This document shows positions 32,616 through 42,903 of a DNA stretch of 64,000 nt, in pieces; the first letter of the stretch is position 1, and the number at the start of each line of letters is the position of its first letter. The notes under the pieces are model-generated. The model saw only the letters and a list, made by a program, of their open reading frames with translations. It ran no database searches and was not told the DNA's origin. This stretch comes from Phosphoribacter sp037045055 (GTDB lineage Bacteria; Actinomycetota; Actinomycetes; Actinomycetales; Dermatophilaceae). Made by a program: the position numbers and the translations under genes. The stretch covers positions 186,001-250,000 of the forward strand of contig JBAOHJ010000001.1 of the NCBI GenBank assembly GCA_037045055.1. Direction: 5' to 3'.

Positions 32616-34628
32616 GTGCCCAACTCCGGACGCATCGTCAAGCGGGTCCTCGTCGGCCGGGCGATGCGCAGCGACCGTCTCGGCGAGACCCTGCTGCCCA
32701 AGAAGCTCGCCCTGCCGATCTTCGCCAGCGACGCGCTCTCCTCGGTCGCCTACGCCCCCGACGAGATCCTGCTCATCCTCGGCCTGGCCGGCGGCTCCTT
32801 CGCGGCGCTGCACTCCTGGCAGATCACCGTTGGCGTCGTGCTCGTCATGGTGGTCGTCGTCGCGTCGTACCGGCAGAACGTCCACGCCTACCCCTCCGGC
32901 GGCGGGGACTATGAGGTGGCCACGGTCAACCTCGGGCCCAAGGCCGGGCTGACCGTCGCCAGCGCGTTGCTCGTCGACTACGTCCTGACGGTCGCCGTCT
33001 CGGTCTCTTCGGGCGTGCAGAACGCCAAGACCGCCCTGCACGCGATCGACGGGCACGAGGTGCCCATCGCGGTCGGGTTGGTCGTGCTGCTCATGGCGAT
33101 GAACCTGCGGGGGGTGCGCGAGTCGGGTAAGGCCTTCGCGGTGCCGGTCTACGCCTTCATGGTCGGGATCATCGGCATGGGGGCCTTCGGCTTCGTCAAG
33201 TCCGCCCTGGGGACGCTGGGGTCGGCGCCCAGCGCGGACCTGGACCTGGCCGCCCAGCCCGGGCACGACGTGGCCGGCCTGGCGGTGGCCTTCCTGCTGC
33301 TGCGCGGGTTCTCCTCCGGGTGCGCCGCGCTGACCGGCGTGGAGGCGATCTCCAACGGCGTGCCCGCGTTCCAGAAGCCCAAGAGCCGCAACGCCGCGAC
33401 GACCCTGCTGCTCATGGGCACGATCTCGATCGCCATGCTCACCTCGATCATCGCGCTGAGCCGGATGACCGGGGTCAAGATCGCCGAGAGCGAGTGGGTC
33501 GCCGAGGGTCTCACCCGAGGCGGCGTCCCGGTCGGCGAGTCCTACGTCCAGGACACCGTCATCGGCCAGCTGGCCAAGACCGTGTTCGCGGACTTCCCCC
33601 TGGGCATCTACTTCGTCGCCGCGGTGACCGGGGTCATCCTCATCCTCGCGGCCAACACCGCGTTCAACGGCTTCCCCGTGCTGGGGTCGATCCTCGCGAA
33701 GGACGGCTTCCTGCCCCGGCAGTTGCACACCCGAGGCGACCGGCTGGCCTACTCCAACGGCATCATCATCCTGGCAGCCGCGGCGGCCGGGCTCATCGTC
33801 GCCTACCACGCCGAGGTCACCCAGCTCATCAACCTCTACATCGTCGGGGTCTTCGTCTCCTTCTCGATGAGCCAGACCGGCATGATCCGGCACTGGAACC
33901 GGCTGCTGGGAGACGAGACGGACCCCAAGGCGCGCAGCCGGATGAAGCGCTCGCGGTTCATCAACGGCATCGGGGCGGCCATGTCGGTCACCGTGCTGCT
34001 GGTCGTGCTGTTGACCAAGTTCCAGGCCGGGGCCAAGTGGGCGATCCTGGCCATGGCGGTGCTCTTCGTCATGATGCTGGGGATCAACCGGCACTATCGG
34101 GCGGTCGGCGAGGAGCTCAAGGACGTCGACGAGCGCGAGTCGCTGCTGCCCAGCCGGGTCCACGCCATCGTCCTGCTGTCCAAGCTGCACAAGCCGGCCA
34201 TGCGGGCGATCGCCTACGCCCGGGCCACCCGCCCGTCGGTGCTCGAGGCGCTCACCGTCGAGGTCGACCCCGAGGACACCCGGGCGCTGCGGGCCGACTG
34301 GGTGCGCCACGAGATCCCCGTACCGCTGAAGATCATCGCGTCGCCCTACCGGGAGATCACCCGCCCGATCCTCGACTACGTCAAGTCGCTGCGCAGCGGC
34401 AACCCCCGGGACCTGGTCATCGTCTACGTGCCCGAGTACGTCGTGGGCCACTGGTACGAGCAGATCCTGCACAACCAGAGCGCCTTGCGGCTGCGGGTGC
34501 GCCTGCACTTCATCCCCGGGGTCATGGTGGCCAGCGTCCCCTACCAGTTGCGCACGGCCGAGAACAAGGGCGACGACGACTGGTTCGACGCCCGGCTGCC
34601 CGGCCCGGCGGGCAACATCGTCCGGTGA
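32616..34628 (+). CDS. APC-superfamily permease, probably KimA-like potassium importer
   Basis: A 670-residue membrane protein: twelve or so helices up to about residue 480, then a soluble C-terminal domain of about 190 residues (SRVHAIVLLSKLHKPAMRAIAYARA to VPYQLRTAENKGDDDWFD). The block FASDALSSVAYAPDEILLILG near the N-terminus and YPSGGGDYEVATVNLG resemble KimA (YdaO) of Bacillus, an APC-fold K+/H+ symporter with a cytosolic USP-like domain. Divergent twin TrkA/RCK genes support a potassium role; an amino-acid permease remains possible. GTG at 32616 is favoured by the TACGAT element; ATG at 32607 is the alternative. The stop overlaps the next gene's GTG. Confidence 0.8.
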   Translation: MPNSGRIVKRVLVGRAMRSDRLGETLLPKKLALPIFASDALSSVAYAPDEILLILGLAGGSFAALHSWQITVGVVLVMVVVVASYRQNVHAYPSGGGDYEVATVNLGPKAGLTVASALLVDYVLTVAVSVSSGVQNAKTALHAIDGHEVPIAVGLVVLLMAMNLRGVRESGKAFAVPVYAFMVGIIGMGAFGFVKSALGTLGSAPSADLDLAAQPGHDVAGLAVAFLLLRGFSSGCAALTGVEAISNGVPAFQKPKSRNAATTLLLMGTISIAMLTSIIALSRMTGVKIAESEWVAEGLTRGGVPVGESYVQDTVIGQLAKTVFADFPLGIYFVAAVTGVILILAANTAFNGFPVLGSILAKDGFLPRQLHTRGDRLAYSNGIIILAAAAAGLIVAYHAEVTQLINLYIVGVFVSFSMSQTGMIRHWNRLLGDETDPKARSRMKRSRFINGIGAAMSVTVLLVVLLTKFQAGAKWAILAMAVLFVMMLGINRHYRAVGEELKDVDERESLLPSRVHAIVLLSKLHKPAMRAIAYARATRPSVLEALTVEVDPEDTRALRADWVRHEIPVPLKIIASPYREITRPILDYVKSLRSGNPRDLVIVYVPEYVVGHWYEQILHNQSALRLRVRLHFIPGVMVASVPYQLRTAENKGDDDWFDARLPGPAGNIVR

Positions 34629-35875
34629 GCCGGCCGGCCGGCCGGTCCGGCCCTCGGCCGCCCCGGGCCCGTCCCGCGCCACCCTCCGGTCGCTCGCTCG
34701 TCGGCACCGAGCTGCTCCTGCACGTCGGCCCGGTCGCCCACGGCGGCCACTGCGTGGCTCGACACGACGGCCGGGTCGTCTTCGTGCGGCATACCCTGCC
34801 CGGCGAGCGTGTCCTGGCGCACGTCACCGAGGGCGCCGAGGGCGACCGGTTCCTGCGCGCCGACGCCGTGCGGGTGCTGCTCGCCTCGCCGCACCGGGTC
34901 CCCGCGCCGTGCCGGTATGCCGGACCGGGCGGCTGCGGGGGCTGCGACTGGCAGCACGTCGAGATCGCACACCAGCGTCGGCTCAAGGCCCAGGTCGTGA
35001 GCGAGGCGCTGAGCCGGCTGGCCGGTGTCGACGTCCCCGTCGTCGTCGAGGCATTGCCCGGTGCCCCGGACGGGCTCGGGTGGCGCACCCGGGTGTCCCT
35101 GGCCGTCGACGCGGCCGGCCGGCTGGGCCTGCACCGGCACCGCTCCCACGAGGTCGTCCCGGTCGAGGGCTGCGCGGTCCTGCACCCGACGGTGCAGCTG
35201 TCCGCCGTGCCGGCGGACCGGCGGGCCCCGGGGGGCACGGTCCACCTCGTCGCCACCGCGCCGGGTGGCCGGGACGAGGTGGGCGAGGTCCCCGCGACCG
35301 AGGTCGTCGAGCGCGTCGTCGCGGGCGACTGGGTGGGGCAGTTCCGCCTCGACGTCGACGGGTTCTGGCAGGCCCATCGCGGCGCACCGGGGGCCTACGT
35401 CGCCCGGGTGCTGGCCGACCTGGCGCTTCGGGCCGGCGAGCGTGCGGTCGACCTGTACGCCGGGGTGGGGCTGTTCGCCGCGCCGCTGGCCGACGCGGTC
35501 GGTCCGAGCGGGTCGGTCCTCGCCGTGGAGGGCGACGCGGCGGCGGCACGACACGCCAGCGGCAACCTCGCGGCCCGCCCGTGGGTCCAGGTGCTCCACG
35601 CCCCGGTCGAGCGGGCCGTCGGCGGGCTGGGGCGGGCCGACCTGGTGGTCCTGGACCCGCCGAGACGGGGAGCGCGCCGCGCCGTCGTCGAGGCCGTCTG
35701 CGCGCTCGGGCCGCGGGCCCTCGCCTACGTCGCCTGCGACCCGATGGCGCTGGCGCGGGACGTGGCGTATGCCGCGGCGCAGGGATATCGGCTCACCCGC
35801 CTGAGCGCCTTCGACGCCTTCCCCATGACCCACCATGTGGAGTGCATCGCCCTGCTGGAGCCGGCGAGCCGCTGA
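34625..35875 (+). CDS. TrmA/RlmD-family 5-methyluridine RNA methyltransferase
   Basis: A 416-residue SAM-dependent RNA m5U methyltransferase. An N-terminal TRAM-like domain (VGPVAHGGHCVARHDGRVVFVRHTLPGERV) precedes an Fe-S cysteine cluster CRYAGPGGCGGCDW, SAM motif I AVDLYAGVGLFAAPLADAVG, LVVLDPPRRGARR, and the catalytic cysteine in AYVACDPMALARD; FPMTHHVECIALLE closes the domain as in the family. Target (tRNA U54 or a 23S rRNA uridine) cannot be decided. The GTG start overlaps the transporter stop by four bases; the first 25 residues are a Pro/Arg-rich leader. In many actinobacteria the next gene is dxs, but here it is acnA. Confidence 0.9.
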   Translation: MSRPAGRSGPRPPRARPAPPSGRSLVGTELLLHVGPVAHGGHCVARHDGRVVFVRHTLPGERVLAHVTEGAEGDRFLRADAVRVLLASPHRVPAPCRYAGPGGCGGCDWQHVEIAHQRRLKAQVVSEALSRLAGVDVPVVVEALPGAPDGLGWRTRVSLAVDAAGRLGLHRHRSHEVVPVEGCAVLHPTVQLSAVPADRRAPGGTVHLVATAPGGRDEVGEVPATEVVERVVAGDWVGQFRLDVDGFWQAHRGAPGAYVARVLADLALRAGERAVDLYAGVGLFAAPLADAVGPSGSVLAVEGDAAAARHASGNLAARPWVQVLHAPVERAVGGLGRADLVVLDPPRRGARRAVVEAVCALGPRALAYVACDPMALARDVAYAAAQGYRLTRLSAFDAFPMTHHVECIALLEPASR

Positions 35876-35891
35876 CCGGCAGGCCGGCAGG

Positions 35892-35925
35892 CTGCCCAGG
35901 CCGGGGCCGGACCCGGCCTGGGCAG
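35892..35925 (+). terminator. Strong GC hairpin terminator after the RNA methyltransferase gene
   Basis: A 14-bp perfect stem, CTGCCCAGGCCGGG (35892-35905) with CCCGGCCTGGGCAG (35912-35925), and a 6-nt loop. No U-tract follows, which is usual for actinobacterial terminators. It begins 17 bp after the stop codon. Confidence 0.7.
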
Positions 35926-36018
35926 GCGGCAAACGCTGCGGGGGTCCACCCCGCCCTCGGCGGGGCCGGCAGATCCCGGGTGCAAAGGCTGGCGACGGCA
36001 TACCGGCTCGTGATAATT

Positions 36019-36036
36019 TATCTTGACGTCAAGATA
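36019..36036. promoter_or_regulatory. Perfect 18-bp palindrome upstream of acnA, probable repressor operator
   Basis: TATCTTGACGTCAAGATA is a perfect palindrome in an AT-rich block (36011-36040) that stands out in this GC-rich DNA. It starts right after TAATTT (36013-36018 overlaps by none), a good -10 candidate, so a bound dimer would block transcription start. A TTGACG (36024-36029) inside it could also serve as a -35. The symmetry suits a TetR- or MarR-type homodimer; no such gene is adjacent. Confidence 0.75.
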
Positions 36037-36058
36037 TCTCGATGGAGAGGAGCCCGAC

Positions 36059-38722
<2,664 letters not shown>

Positions 38723-38748
38723 GCGGGGGCTCGCGCGGACCCGTGGGG

Positions 38749-38754
38749 TAGCGT
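38749..38754 (+). promoter_or_regulatory. -10 element, probable leaderless start of pafB
   Basis: TAGCGT, 7 nt, then ATG at 38762. There is no Shine-Dalgarno sequence. Confidence 0.6.
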
Positions 38755-38761
38755 CGCGGGC

Positions 38762-39781
38762 ATGAGCGCCCAGCCGTCCGTGGCGGCCAAGACCGAGCGG
38801 CTGCTCAACCTCGTCATCGCGTTGCTGTCCACCCGGATGCCGTTGACCAAGGCGCGTATCCGCGCGGCCGTGCCGCAGTACCACGCGACCCCGTCGGACG
38901 AGGCCTTCGACCGGATGTTCGAGCGCGACAAGGACGAGCTGCGCGAGCTGGGCATCCCGTTGGTCACCCAGGTCGTCGACCCGGTGTTCGACGACGAGTT
39001 GGGCTACCGCATCGACCGGCGGGAGTACCAGCTGCCCGAGATCGCCTTCGAGCCGGCCGAGGTGGCCGCGCTGGCCCTGGCCGGTCGGGCATGGACCCAG
39101 GCCACCCTGGCCGGTCCGGCCGCCGCCGCCCTGGCCAAGCTCACCGCCGACGGAGTGGCCCTCGACGACCGGTCGCTGGTGGGCATCGAGCCCCGACTCC
39201 GCACGGCCGACCCGGCCTTCGAGCCGTTGCGCAAGGCGGTGCTGGAGCGCCGCCCGGTGAGCTTCGGCTACCGCAAGCCCGACGCCACCACGGCCACCGT
39301 CCGGCACGTGCAGCCCTGGGGGCTGGCGATGCGACGGGGGCGCTGGTACCTCACCGCCCACGACCTCGACCGGGGCGCCGAGCGGGTGTTCCGGCTCGGG
39401 CGCATCGAGGGACCGGTGCGCCCCGACGGTCCCGCCGGGTCGTACGAGGTCCCGCCCGAGCACGAGCCGCGCCTGTCCGTGGACCTCGACGCCGCCGACC
39501 GGGACACCCACCGCGACGCCGATCCGGGCCCGGGCAGCCCGGCCGTGGTCCGGATCCGCGACGGTGCGGGCAACACGCTGCGCCGCCGGGCCGGCTCGAG
39601 CGAGCCGGATGGTGCCGGCTGGTCGCGGGTCACCGTCGAGCTGCACGACCTGGGCCGGTTGGCCGCCGAGGTCGCCGGCTACGGCCCGGACGCGCTCGTC
39701 GTGTCCCCTGTTGCGTTGCGCGGGGCCGTCGTCGAGCTGCTCGCGGCGGTGCGGGCCCGGCATACCGGGGGTCTGCCGTGA
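38762..39781 (+). CDS. pafB: WYL-domain transcriptional regulator PafB
   Basis: A 339-residue regulator with an N-terminal winged HTH (KTERLLNLVIALLSTRMPLTKARIRAAVPQY, then AFDRMFERDKDELRELGIPL) and a WYL domain in the middle (VSFGYRKPDATTATVRHVQPWGLAMRRGRWYLTAHDLDRGAERVFRLGRI). With PafC it forms the LexA-independent DNA-damage activator known from mycobacteria, which senses single-stranded nucleic acid through the WYL domains. PafBC is usually beside the proteasome/pafA genes; these are not in the window, acnA is upstream instead. The stop overlaps pafC (GTGA). Confidence 0.93.
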   Translation: MSAQPSVAAKTERLLNLVIALLSTRMPLTKARIRAAVPQYHATPSDEAFDRMFERDKDELRELGIPLVTQVVDPVFDDELGYRIDRREYQLPEIAFEPAEVAALALAGRAWTQATLAGPAAAALAKLTADGVALDDRSLVGIEPRLRTADPAFEPLRKAVLERRPVSFGYRKPDATTATVRHVQPWGLAMRRGRWYLTAHDLDRGAERVFRLGRIEGPVRPDGPAGSYEVPPEHEPRLSVDLDAADRDTHRDADPGPGSPAVVRIRDGAGNTLRRRAGSSEPDGAGWSRVTVELHDLGRLAAEVAGYGPDALVVSPVALRGAVVELLAAVRARHTGGLP

Positions 39782-40812
39782 ACGCCCGAGCCCGCCCGCC
39801 GGCCGCGGAGACCGCGATGGCACGGCTGTCCCGGCTGCTCACCCTGGTGCCGTGGCTGCTGGGCCACCAAGGGGTCGCCGTGTCGGAGGCGGCGGCCCGG
39901 TTCGGGATCACCGAGCAGCAGCTGCAGGACGATCTGGCGCTGCTGTTCGTCTGCGGGACGCCCGGACACCTGCCCGACGACCTCATCGAGGCGCAGTGGG
40001 AGGACGGGCGGGTCTACCTCGGCAACGCCGAGGCCATCGCCCGGCCGCTGCGGCTCACCGTCGACGAGGCGCTCACCCTCATGGTCGGGCTGCGGGCCCT
40101 GGTCGCCAACCCGGGGGTGACCGAGCGCGACGCCGCGCTGGGGGCCCTGGCCAAGCTCGAGGCGGCCACCGGGGCCTCGGGTCGCCAGAGCGCCCGGGTC
40201 CAGGTGAGCATCGGCGAGGGCGCGGGCCAGGCGACTCTCGCGCAGGCGCGTCGGGCGGTGCAGGAGCATCGACGGGTGCGCCTGGAGTACTTCGCGCTGG
40301 GTCGGGACGAGGTCAGCGAGCGCGACGTGGACCCGATGCGGGTGGTCAACCTCGACTCGCACTGGTACCTCGAAGGGTGGTGCCACAAGGCGCAGGACAG
40401 CAGGATCTTCCGGCTGGACCGGGTGCAGACGCTCACCGTGCTCGACGTCGACGGGACCCCGCCTCCCTCGGCCCGCCCTCGCGACCTCGGCGGGGCGCTG
40501 TTCACCCCGAGCGCCACCGACCGCACCGTCGTGCTGGTCGCCGAGCCGGCGGCGCGGTGGTTCGTCGACTACTACCCGGTCGAGCGGGTCGAGGACGCCG
40601 GCCAGGGGCGCGTGCGGATCACCCTGCGGGTGGCCGACCCGGCCTGGGTGCGCCGGGCGGTCTGGCGGATGGGCGGTGCGCTCGTCGTCGTCGAGCCCGC
40701 CGACCTGGCCCGCTCCGTCGCCGAGGGCGCCGCGCAGGCCCTGCAGGGGTATGCCGCGCCGACGGGCGCGAGCGGCCCCCTCGAGGGGGGTGCCGACGAC
40801 GCGGGGACTTAG
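39778..40812 (+). CDS. pafC: WYL-domain transcriptional regulator PafC
   Basis: A 344-residue partner of PafB: HTH region (MARLSRLLTLVPWLLGHQGVAVSEAAARFGITEQQLQDDLALLFVCG residues 14-60) and WYL domain (VRLEYFALGRDEVSERDVDPMRVVNLDSHWYLEGWCHKAQDSRIFRLDRV) followed by the WCX C-terminal domain. GTG at 39778 overlaps the pafB stop; ATG at residue 14 is an alternative and would lose only a Pro/Ala-rich leader. Likely translated as a unit with PafB to give the heterodimer. Confidence 0.93.
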   Translation: MNARARPPAAETAMARLSRLLTLVPWLLGHQGVAVSEAAARFGITEQQLQDDLALLFVCGTPGHLPDDLIEAQWEDGRVYLGNAEAIARPLRLTVDEALTLMVGLRALVANPGVTERDAALGALAKLEAATGASGRQSARVQVSIGEGAGQATLAQARRAVQEHRRVRLEYFALGRDEVSERDVDPMRVVNLDSHWYLEGWCHKAQDSRIFRLDRVQTLTVLDVDGTPPPSARPRDLGGALFTPSATDRTVVLVAEPAARWFVDYYPVERVEDAGQGRVRITLRVADPAWVRRAVWRMGGALVVVEPADLARSVAEGAAQALQGYAAPTGASGPLEGGADDAGT

Positions 40813-40836
40813 GCCGAGGCCGGCCGGGCCGACGCG

Positions 40837-40842
40837 TAGACT
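40837..40842 (+). promoter_or_regulatory. Putative -10 element for tatA
   Basis: TAGACT; transcription would start near 40849 and leave a leader of about 25 nt with AAAGGA before the ATG at 40874. Confidence 0.45.
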
Positions 40843-40873
40843 CGAAGACGCCCTCGTCGAAAGGACTCGACCG

Positions 40874-41116
40874 ATGAACCTCTTCCGCGAGCCGAGTCAC
40901 TTCATCGTGCTCATCCTCGTGCTCGCGTTGCTGTTCGGGTGGAAGCGACTGCCCGACATGGCCCGCAGCCTGGGCCGCTCGATGCGGATCTTCAAGTCCG
41001 AGGTGTCCGAGATGAAGTCCGACGGCGCGACCGCCAAACCGAGCGCGGCCGCCTCCGACACGGTGCCCGGCGACGTGGTGCCGCCGGCCGCCCGAGACGA
41101 GGCCCCCTCCTCCTGA
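40874..41116 (+). CDS. tatA: Twin-arginine translocase subunit TatA
   Basis: An 80-residue TatA: short periplasmic start, one transmembrane helix (HFIVLILVLALLFGWKRLPD, which contains the conserved FG before the amphipathic helix), amphipathic helix (MARSLGRSMRIFKSEVSEM) and an acidic, Pro/Ala-rich tail. It oligomerises to form the Tat pore for folded proteins. Shine-Dalgarno AAAGGA lies 8-9 nt before the ATG. tatC follows after 43 bp. Confidence 0.95.
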   Translation: MNLFREPSHFIVLILVLALLFGWKRLPDMARSLGRSMRIFKSEVSEMKSDGATAKPSAAASDTVPGDVVPPAARDEAPSS

Positions 41117-41159
41117 CCAGCGCCCCGCGCCCCCGAGCCCCCAAGCGAGCGGTCACCTG

Positions 41160-41990
41160 ATGCCCCGAGTGCGCTTCTCGCTGCGGCGCACCCGCGACCC
41201 CGAGGGACGGATGTCGCTGGCCGACCATCTGCGCGAGCTGCGCCGGCGCACCGTGGTGTCGATCCTGGCCATCGTCGCCGGGTCGGTCCTCGGTGCGCTG
41301 CGCTACAAGCCGCTCTACGACGAGATCACTCGCCCGGTGCGCGAGCTCGCCGCGACCAAACGCGACAGCGCGATCGCCTCGGTCAACTTCTCCGGGCTGA
41401 CCGACTCCTTCTCGGTGTTCGTCGCGGTGAGCCTGTTCGTCGGCGTGGTGCTGGCCTCGCCGGTGTGGCTCTACCAGATCTGGGCGTTCATCCTGCCCGG
41501 GCTCACCCGGCGCGAGAAGCGGATATCGCTGGCGTTCTCGACCGCCGGCGTCCCGCTGTTCCTGGCCGGCTGCTCCCTGGCCTACCTCGTGCTGCCCCGC
41601 GCGGTCGACGCCCTGCTGTCCTTCACCCCGGACAGCGCCTCCAACCTGCTGGCCAGCGACGGCTACCTCAGCTTCGTCCTGAAGTTCATCCTTGCCTTCG
41701 GCCTGGCCTTCCTGCTGCCGGTGTTCCTCGTCGGCCTGAACGCGGTGCGGGTGCTGCCGGGCCGGGTCATGCTCAAGGGCTGGCGGGTCGCGGTGTTCCT
41801 GTGCTTCCTGTTCACCGCGGTGATGACGCCCACCCCGGACCCCTGGACGATGATCCTCATGGCCATCCCGATGATCGGGCTGTTCTTCCTCGCCGTCGGG
41901 GTCGCCTTGCTGGCGGACCGCCGACGGGCCGCGCGGGCCGCGGACGCCCCGTGGGCCGGTCTCGCGGACGGGCAGGCATCGCCCCTGTAG
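41160..41990 (+). CDS. tatC: Twin-arginine translocase subunit TatC
   Basis: A 276-residue polytopic membrane protein with six helices and the TatC signatures MSLADHLRELRRRTVVSI (signal-peptide-binding cytosolic start), FVGVVLASPVWLYQIWAFILPGLTRREKR and TPTPDPWTMILMAIPMIGLFFLAV. It recognises twin-arginine signal peptides with TatA (and TatB, not seen here). The last codons overlap the -10 element of the next gene: the TAG stop is the first half of TAGCCT. Confidence 0.95.
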   Translation: MPRVRFSLRRTRDPEGRMSLADHLRELRRRTVVSILAIVAGSVLGALRYKPLYDEITRPVRELAATKRDSAIASVNFSGLTDSFSVFVAVSLFVGVVLASPVWLYQIWAFILPGLTRREKRISLAFSTAGVPLFLAGCSLAYLVLPRAVDALLSFTPDSASNLLASDGYLSFVLKFILAFGLAFLLPVFLVGLNAVRVLPGRVMLKGWRVAVFLCFLFTAVMTPTPDPWTMILMAIPMIGLFFLAVGVALLADRRRAARAADAPWAGLADGQASPL

Positions 41991-41993
41991 CCT
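41988..41993 (+). promoter_or_regulatory. -10 element of the dgk gene, overlapping the tatC stop codon
   Basis: TAGCCT begins with the tatC stop codon TAG and is followed by 7 nt and GTG at 42001, so the diacylglycerol-kinase mRNA is probably leaderless. Confidence 0.55.
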
Positions 41994-42000
41994 CGCCGCT

Positions 42001-42903
42001 GTGCCAACACCCGCCCTGCAGCGCGTCGGGCTGCTCGTCAACCCCGTGTCCGGCCGAGGCCGGGCACGGGCCTACGGCGAGGCGGTGCGCGAGCGGCTGA
42101 CCGGCGCCGGGCACCGGGTCCTGGACGTGTCGGGGCGCGACGGCGCGCAGGCGCAGGCCCGGGCGAGCGCGGCGGTGGCGGCCGGCGACCTCGACGTGCT
42201 GGCCGTCGTCGGCGGCGACGGCACCGCCCACCTCGGCGCGAACGTCTGCGCGCAGACCGGCATCCCGCTGGCCATCGTCGCCGCGGGCACCGGCAACGAC
42301 AATGCCCGCGGCCTCGGTCTGCCGCGCGCCGAGCCGACGCGGATGGCCGATCTCGTCACCGCCGGACGACTGCGCGACATCGACGCCGGCCGGGCGCGCA
42401 CCGACCGCGGGGACCGGTGGTTCCTCGGTGTCCTCGGCGGTGGGTTCGACACCGTGGTCAGCGACCGGGCCGCGCGGATGCGGTGGGTGCACGGCACGCC
42501 CCGGTACGTCGCCGCGGTCCTGCGCGAGCTGCCGACCTTCCGCGGCATCCGGTATGCCGTGCAGGTGGACGACCAGCGGATCGAGACGACCGCGATGCTC
42601 GTGGCCGTGGCCAACGGCCGGTCGTTCGGCGCCGGGATGCTGGTGTGCCCCGATGCCCAGGTCGACGACGGGCTGTTCGACGTCATGGTCCTGCACCGGA
42701 TCTCCGTGGCCGAGTTCCTGCGCGTTTTCCCCACCGTCTTCAGCGGTCGTCATGTACACCACCCGGCGGTCGAGATCCGCCGCGGCACCCGGGTGGTCCT
42801 CGAGGCCTCGGGCGTGCGGGCCCAGGCCGACGGCGAGCCCTTCGAGAGCCTGCCGCTGACCCTCGAGGTGGTGCCCGGGGCCTTGCGAGTCGTCGTGCCG
42901 TGA
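42001..42903 (+). CDS. Diacylglycerol / lipid kinase, DgkB-YegS type
   Basis: A 300-residue lipid kinase with the DAGK catalytic features: GLLVNPVSGRGRARAY, the nucleotide motif AVVGGDGTAHLGANV (GGDGT), VAAGTGNDNARGLGLP, and FLGVLGGGFDTVVSDRA; a C-terminal beta-sandwich has MLVCPDAQVDDGLFDVMVL. It phosphorylates diacylglycerol or a related lipid for recycling. GTG start without ribosome site. Its stop overlaps the helicase GTG by three bases. Confidence 0.92.
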   Translation: MPTPALQRVGLLVNPVSGRGRARAYGEAVRERLTGAGHRVLDVSGRDGAQAQARASAAVAAGDLDVLAVVGGDGTAHLGANVCAQTGIPLAIVAAGTGNDNARGLGLPRAEPTRMADLVTAGRLRDIDAGRARTDRGDRWFLGVLGGGFDTVVSDRAARMRWVHGTPRYVAAVLRELPTFRGIRYAVQVDDQRIETTAMLVAVANGRSFGAGMLVCPDAQVDDGLFDVMVLHRISVAEFLRVFPTVFSGRHVHHPAVEIRRGTRVVLEASGVRAQADGEPFESLPLTLEVVPGALRVVVP

